64,000 nucleotides of DNA from Nostocoides sp. Soil756. Its GTDB lineage: Bacteria > Actinomycetota > Actinomycetes > Actinomycetales > Dermatophilaceae. The notes under the pieces are model-generated. The model saw nothing but the letters and a program-made list of their open reading frames with translations. It searched no databases and was not told where the DNA came from. This document shows positions 58,114 to 64,000 of the stretch, one piece after another. Within the stretch, counting starts at the first letter, position 1; each line of letters opens with the position of its first letter. Location of the stretch: contig NZ_LMSE01000002.1 in assembly GCF_001428065.1 (NCBI RefSeq), forward strand, positions 729,690 through 793,689, written 5' to 3'. A program made the translations under genes and the position numbers.

Positions 58114-59139
58114 ATGCGACTGCCCGAGATCCCGAGGTACCCCCTCACCTTCGGCCCCAGCCCGGTGCACCCGCTGAAGCGGCTGAGCGAGCACCTGGGC
58201 GGCGCGCAGGTGTGGGCCAAGCGGGAGGACGTCAACAGTGGCCTCGCCTTCGGCGGCAACAAGGTGCGCAAGCTCGAGTACATCGTCCCCGACGTCCTCG
58301 CCAGCGGCGCCGACACCCTGGTCTCCATCGGCGGCTACCAGTCGAACCACACCCGCCAGGTGGCCGCCGTGGCCGCCCACCTCGGCCTGATGTGCCGCCT
58401 CGTGCAGGAGAACTGGGTCCCCTGGGACGACCCGGTCAACGACAAGGTCGGCAACATCCTGCTGAGCCGGATGATGGGCGCCGACTCCCGGCTCGACCCG
58501 GCCGGGTTCGACATCGGCATCCGCGACTCGTGGAAGGACGCCCTGCGCGAGGTCGAGGAGGCCGGCGGCACCCCGTACGCCATCCCGGCCGGGGCCAGCG
58601 AACACCCCCTCGGGGGAGTGGGTTTCGCCAACTGGGCCTTCGAGGTCGCCGAGCAGGAGAAGGCGCTCGGCGTGCACTTCGACACCATCGTGGTCTGCAC
58701 CGTCACGTGCTCGACCCACGCCGGGATGGTCGCCGGGTTCGCGGCGCTGGAGGACCTCACCGGCGTGCGTCGCCGCGTCATCGGCATCGACGCCTCCGCC
58801 ACCCTCGAGAAGACCCGTGCGCAGCTCGAGCGCATCGCCCGCCGCACGGCCGAGGTCATCGAGCTCGGCCGCGAGCTGCGCGACGACGAGCTCACCCTCC
58901 TGCCCGACTGGGCCGGCGACCTCTACGGCATCCCGGTCGACTCGACGATGGAGGCCATCCGTCTCGGCGCCGAGCTGGAGGCGATGATCACCGACCCCGT
59001 GTACGAGGGGAAGTCGCTGGCCGGCCTGGTCGACCTCGTCCGCAGCGCCGACATCCCGAAGGACTCCACGGTCCTCTACGCCCACCTCGGCGGCCAGCCC
59101 GCGATCAACGCCTACCACTCGCTGTGGCCGGGCCGGTGA
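58114..59139 (+). CDS. acdS: 1-aminocyclopropane-1-carboxylate deaminase
   Basis: A 341-residue PLP enzyme. It closely follows Acd[23 protein letters not shown] at the start, K50 in [11 protein letters not shown] as the PLP lysine, and [19 protein letters not shown] at the end. The residues that separate true ACC deaminase from D-cysteine desulfhydrase, Tyr294, Glu295 and Leu322 in the Pseudomonas enzyme, are present as Y297, E298 and L325. It should convert ACC to 2-oxobutyrate and ammonia, a trait of plant-associated bacteria. No AcdR/Lrp-type regulator is beside it. Confidence 0.9.
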   Translation: MRLPEIPRYPLTFGPSPVHPLKRLSEHLGGAQVWAKREDVNSGLAFGGNKVRKLEYIVPDVLASGADTLVSIGGYQSNHTRQVAAVAAHLGLMCRLVQENWVPWDDPVNDKVGNILLSRMMGADSRLDPAGFDIGIRDSWKDALREVEEAGGTPYAIPAGASEHPLGGVGFANWAFEVAEQEKALGVHFDTIVVCTVTCSTHAGMVAGFAALEDLTGVRRRVIGIDASATLEKTRAQLERIARRTAEVIELGRELRDDELTLLPDWAGDLYGIPVDSTMEAIRLGAELEAMITDPVYEGKSLAGLVDLVRSADIPKDSTVLYAHLGGQPAINAYHSLWPGR

Positions 59140-61095
<1,956 letters not shown>

Positions 61096-61096
61096 C

Positions 61097-61723
61097 TCAG
61101 CGGACGCCGCGGACGCGGAACTGGATGCTGATCCGCGGGCCGACGGGTTTGGCGGTCTTGGGCACGCAGTGGTCCCAGGTGCGCTGGCACGACCCGCCCA
61201 TCACGACCAGGTCGCCGTGCCCCGCCGGCACCCGCACCGACTCCCCGCCCTCGCGCGGGCGCAGCAGCAGGTCGCGGGGCGAGCCGACCGAGAGGATGGC
61301 GACCATGGTGTCCTGCTCGCGGCTGCGCCCGATGCGGTCGCCGTGCCATGCGACCGAGTCCTGGCCGTCGCGGTAGAGGCACAGCCCGGCGGTGACGAAC
61401 GGCTCCCCGAGCTCGGCCGCGTAGTGCGCCGAGAGGGCCTCGCGGCACTCCTCGAGCGCCAGGTGCGGCAGCGGGTCACCCTCGCCGTAGAAGCTGAGCA
61501 ACCGCGGCACGTCGACGATGGAGTCGTACATCTGGCGCCGCTCGGCGAACCACGGCACCTCGCGGCGCAGGACCTCGTAGAGCTCGTCGGCCCCGCCCAC
61601 CCAGGCCGTGCGCTGGTCGACCCAGGCGCCGTGCGTCAGGGCGCGCCGGGTGACGGTGGCGCCGAGGGGGCGCACCTCGATCCCGTCGGCGAGGTCGAGG
61701 AGGGAGCCCTGGAGGACGGCCAT
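61097..61723 (-). CDS. alkB: AlkB-like 2-oxoglutarate/Fe(II) dioxygenase
   Basis: A 208-residue protein. The iron ligands H127 and D129 (WHGDR) and H185 (WDHCVPKT) are present, as are R197 and R203 (GPRISIQFR) for 2-oxoglutarate and Asp binding. AlkB repairs N1-methyladenine and N3-methylcytosine by oxidative demethylation. TAGGCT (reverse strand, 61730-61735) ends 6 nt before the ATG. It lies close to an AlkA-type glycosylase gene, so the two may work as an alkylation-repair set, though no Ada regulator is visible. Confidence 0.9.
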   Translation of the reverse strand: MAVLQGSLLDLADGIEVRPLGATVTRRALTHGAWVDQRTAWVGGADELYEVLRREVPWFAERRQMYDSIVDVPRLLSFYGEGDPLPHLALEECREALSAHYAAELGEPFVTAGLCLYRDGQDSVAWHGDRIGRSREQDTMVAILSVGSPRDLLLRPREGGESVRVPAGHGDLVVMGGSCQRTWDHCVPKTAKPVGPRISIQFRVRGVR

Positions 61724-61829
61724 GGGGCCAGCCTAGGGGGGAATCGAACGCGTGTCCAGGGTTGGACGAGCCGGCGGCCCGGCGGCGGGTGTGGCCCCGA
61801 GGGGGCGCGCCAAGCGGTGGAGTGTCCCC

Positions 61830-62516
61830 ATGAGTGCGCACCCGCTGTCCGGAGCCGTCGTCGCCGTGGTGGGGGCCTCGGGGGTGCTCGGCTCGCACCT
61901 CGCGCGCGGGGCGGCCGCCCGCGGGGCCACCGTCGTCCTCGTCGGGCGCGACGGGCAGCGGCTGCGGGCGGTGCTCGACGGCGCCGAGGTCGTCGTGGGC
62001 GAGCTCGCCGACGCCACCCTGGGGGAGCGGCTGGTCGAGACCGCCACCCGCGCGCACGGGCGCCTCGACGGCGTCGTGAACGCCGCCGGGGTCGCGGCCT
62101 TCGGGGCGCTCGTGGACACGCCGGACGCCGTGGTCGAGGAGCTCTTCCTCACCAACGTCGTCGGGCCGCTCTTCCTCGCGCGCCGGGTCGTGCCGACACT
62201 CGCCGAGACCCGCGGCTTTCTGGTGAACCTCAGCGCCGTCCTGGCCGAGCAGCCCATGGCGGGGATGACCGCCTACTCGGCGACCAAGGCCGCGCTGACC
62301 GCCGCCGACCGCGCGCTGGTGAAGGAGCTGCGGCGCACCGGCGTCGACGTCATCGACGTGCGGCCGCCCCACACCGAGACCGGGCTGGTCGGGCGCGGCC
62401 TCTCGGGCGAGGCGCCGCGCCTGCCCCAGGGCCTCGAGCCGTCGGTCGTGGCCGAGGCCGTGCTGGACGCCCTCGAGGCGGGCTCGCGCGAGCTGGCCTC
62501 GACCGACTTCGGCTGA
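61830..62516 (+). CDS. Short-chain dehydrogenase/reductase
   Basis: A 228-residue classical SDR. The NAD(P) motif is VGASGVLGSHLA (near residue 16), NAAG is present, and the catalytic S and YSATK are in LSAVLAEQPMAGMTAYSATKAAL. The substrate is unknown. It sits between alkB and the alkA-like gene; this is probably coincidence, as no repair-linked SDR role is known to me. The frame opens earlier at 61752, but the ATG at 61830 fits the family N-terminus. Confidence 0.88.
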   Translation: MSAHPLSGAVVAVVGASGVLGSHLARGAAARGATVVLVGRDGQRLRAVLDGAEVVVGELADATLGERLVETATRAHGRLDGVVNAAGVAAFGALVDTPDAVVEELFLTNVVGPLFLARRVVPTLAETRGFLVNLSAVLAEQPMAGMTAYSATKAALTAADRALVKELRRTGVDVIDVRPPHTETGLVGRGLSGEAPRLPQGLEPSVVAEAVLDALEAGSRELASTDFG

Positions 62517-62558
62517 CCGGCCGCGGGGCCTGACGCGGGCATCCGGTTGGATGGGACC

Positions 62559-63461
62559 GTGTCGGGCGACGGCGCCGTGGCGGCGATGGGCGGGGCGGTG
62601 GTGGAGGAACGGGTCGAGGCCGCCCTCGACCTGGCCGGCGTGCGGGCCTGGCTGGTCGCCCACGCGGTGCCCGGGGTCGACACCATCGACCCCGATGTGG
62701 ATGGCGGAACGCGGCACCGCCGCCGGGTGCGCAGTCCTGAGGGTGGCGCGGTCCTCGAGGTCGTGCTGCCGGGCTCCGGTGGGGCCGTCCTGCGGGCGAG
62801 CGGGGCCGGGGCCGCGCAGGCGCTCGCCGTGGGGCGCCGGTGGCTGGGGCTCGACCTCGACCCGGAGCCCGCGGCGGCCACCCTGGCCGCCGATCCGGAC
62901 CTGGGTCCACTCGTGCGCGCCCGGCCGCTGCTGCGCGTCCCGGGCGCCCCGGACCCCTTCGAGGCGGCCGCCAACGTCGTCCTGGGGCAGCACGTGTCGG
63001 TGGCCGCAGGGCGACTGTTCGCCGGCCGGCTGGCCACGGTCGCCGGGGTGGACGGTGGCCCGGCCGAGGCCGGCCGGGTGGCCGGCATCGACCCCGACGA
63101 CCTCCAGGGGGCGACCGGCGTCACCGGCGCCCGGGCCGGCACCCTCGTGGCCCTGGCCCGCGCGGTCGTCGACGGCCTCGACCTCGGCCCGTCCCCGGAC
63201 GACGACGCCCGCGCCGCCACCCGGGCGGCGCTGCTGGCGCTGCCCGGCGTCGGCCCCTGGACCGCCGACCTCGTGGCGATGCGCTGCCTGCGCGACCCCG
63301 ACGTCTTCCTGCCCGGTGACCTGGTGCTGCGCCGCGCGATGGGTGGGGTCACCGCGGCCGAGGCCGGCCGCCACGCACGGGCCTGGGCGCCGCACCGCAG
63401 CCTGGCCGTGGTGCACCTGTGGACCCACCACGCCCTCGACCCGGCGCCCGTGCGGACCTGA
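62559..63461 (+). CDS. DNA-3-methyladenine glycosylase II (AlkA-like)
   Basis: A 300-residue base-excision glycosylase. The helix-hairpin-helix LPGVGPWTADLVAMRCLRDPDVFLPGD is complete, and the final Asp (about residue 254) is in the catalytic position. The N-terminal half has the beta-rich AlkA domain pattern (AANVVLGQHVSVAAGR follows it). It lacks the Ada methyl-transfer/HTH part. Start among GTG 62559, ATG 62586 and an upstream TTG is uncertain. It removes alkylated purines, complementing the nearby AlkB. Confidence 0.87.
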   Translation: MSGDGAVAAMGGAVVEERVEAALDLAGVRAWLVAHAVPGVDTIDPDVDGGTRHRRRVRSPEGGAVLEVVLPGSGGAVLRASGAGAAQALAVGRRWLGLDLDPEPAAATLAADPDLGPLVRARPLLRVPGAPDPFEAAANVVLGQHVSVAAGRLFAGRLATVAGVDGGPAEAGRVAGIDPDDLQGATGVTGARAGTLVALARAVVDGLDLGPSPDDDARAATRAALLALPGVGPWTADLVAMRCLRDPDVFLPGDLVLRRAMGGVTAAEAGRHARAWAPHRSLAVVHLWTHHALDPAPVRT

Positions 63462-63532
63462 GTGGTCCGACCTGAGACCTCCGCGCGGCGGGGGAGCGCG
63501 GCCCTGTCGGCATCACCCCCGACAATGGAGGC

Positions 63533-64000
63533 GTGCCCCTCTACCGCGACGAGGCGATCGTCCTGCGCACCCACAAGCTGGGTGAGGCCGACCGCATCGT
63601 CACCGTCCTCTCGCGCCGCCTCGGTAAGCTGCGGATGGTCGGCAAGGGCGTGCGCCGCACCAAGTCCCGCTTCGGCGCGCGGCTCGAGCCCGGGATGCAC
63701 ATCGACGTCCAGTGCTACGAGGGCCGCAACCTCGACACCGTGACCCAGGTCGAGACCCTCGACTCGTGGGGCGAGACGATCTCGCGCGACTACCGGTCGT
63801 GGACCTCGGCGGTGGCCGTGCTCGAGACCTGTGACCGGCTCACCGAGGAGCGCGAGCCGGCGCTGCAGCAGTACCTGCTGCTGTCGGGCGCGCTGCGCGC
63901 GATGGCCGAGCGCGACCACGACGCCGGTCTGGTCCTCGACGCCTACCTGCTGCGCGCCATGGCCATCGGTGGGTACGCCCCCAGCTTCCACGACTGCGCC
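63533..64000 (+). CDS. recO: DNA repair protein RecO, N-terminal part (runs off window)
   Basis: 156 codons are present and open to the window end. The OB-fold start [33 protein letters not shown] is the RecO hallmark, with [17 protein letters not shown] after it. RecO loads RecA onto SSB-coated DNA as part of RecFOR. The start is GTG 63533, with GACAAT (63521-63526) ending 6 nt before it. The zinc-binding region lies beyond the window. Confidence 0.93.
   Translation, partial: MPLYRDEAIVLRTHKLGEADRIVTVLSRRLGKLRMVGKGVRRTKSRFGARLEPGMHIDVQCYEGRNLDTVTQVETLDSWGETISRDYRSWTSAVAVLETCDRLTEEREPALQQYLLLSGALRAMAERDHDAGLVLDAYLLRAMAIGGYAPSFHDCA

Overview
The window is chromosomal DNA of a very high-GC actinobacterium. 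GTG starts, ATGA/GTGA stop-start overlaps and an almost unbroken run of actinobacterial housekeeping genes all point that way. The order recA-recX-miaB-miaA-dapF-hflX, then holA-rpsT-lepA-hemW-hrcA-dnaJ-rsmE-phoH-ybeY-era-leuA-recO, together with DUF3046, DUF3097, DUF4870 and a 13E12-type HNH gene, suggests the Micrococcales, perhaps the Intrasporangiaceae/Dermatophilaceae. That placement is inference from gene content, not from a database comparison. No tRNA, rRNA, CRISPR array or intact insertion sequence was seen.

Layout. 1-1145: end of an agmatine-to-putrescine module (aguA partial, aguB). 1206-8092: DUF3046, two ABC-2 type exporters, and between them recA (with a LexA box) and recX. 8172-15660: miaB, small membrane and antitoxin-like genes, def, miaA, a TPR-LuxR regulator, a tautomerase, dapF and a methyltransferase. 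15753-25708: hflX, double-GNAT, fhs, a DinG-type helicase, a P-loop kinase-like protein, an MFS exporter, holA and rpsT. 25779-29167: PemK-like protein, a membrane protein, lepA. 29164-39147: about 10 kb of accessory genes that separate lepA from hemW: a decayed MFS gene, an Fe(III) ABC importer, a divergent adenylation-carrier-acyltransferase fusion under an IdeR/DtxR-like box, NUDIX, YtcJ-type amidohydrolase and a tyrosine phosphatase. 39206-51135: hemW, DUF4870, DUF3097, hrcA (CIRCE), dnaJ, rsmE, a GerMN lipoprotein-like protein with its sigma factor, HIT, phoH, ybeY, CNNM/CorC, era. 51145-59139: accessory block of two overlapping LuxR-type regulators, asd, gene remnants, HNH, ACBP, GNAT and ACC deaminase. 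59223-64000: a leucine-rich leader peptide and leuA, alkB, SDR, alkA and the 5' part of recO.

Regulation visible in the DNA includes a LexA/SOS box at recA, CIRCE at hrcA, an iron box between the Fe(III) importer and the adenylation fusion, a leucine leader peptide before leuA, a palindrome placed like a LuxR operator before the tandem regulators, and a striking number of TANNNT -10 hexamers ending 6-8 nt before a start codon. That last pattern is the signature of leaderless mRNAs.

The best candidate for an undescribed system is the iron-boxed A-T-acyltransferase membrane fusion at 33636-36353. It appears to activate a carboxylic acid, load it on its own carrier domain and hand it to a membrane acyltransferase. 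It shares its control region with an Fe(III) importer.
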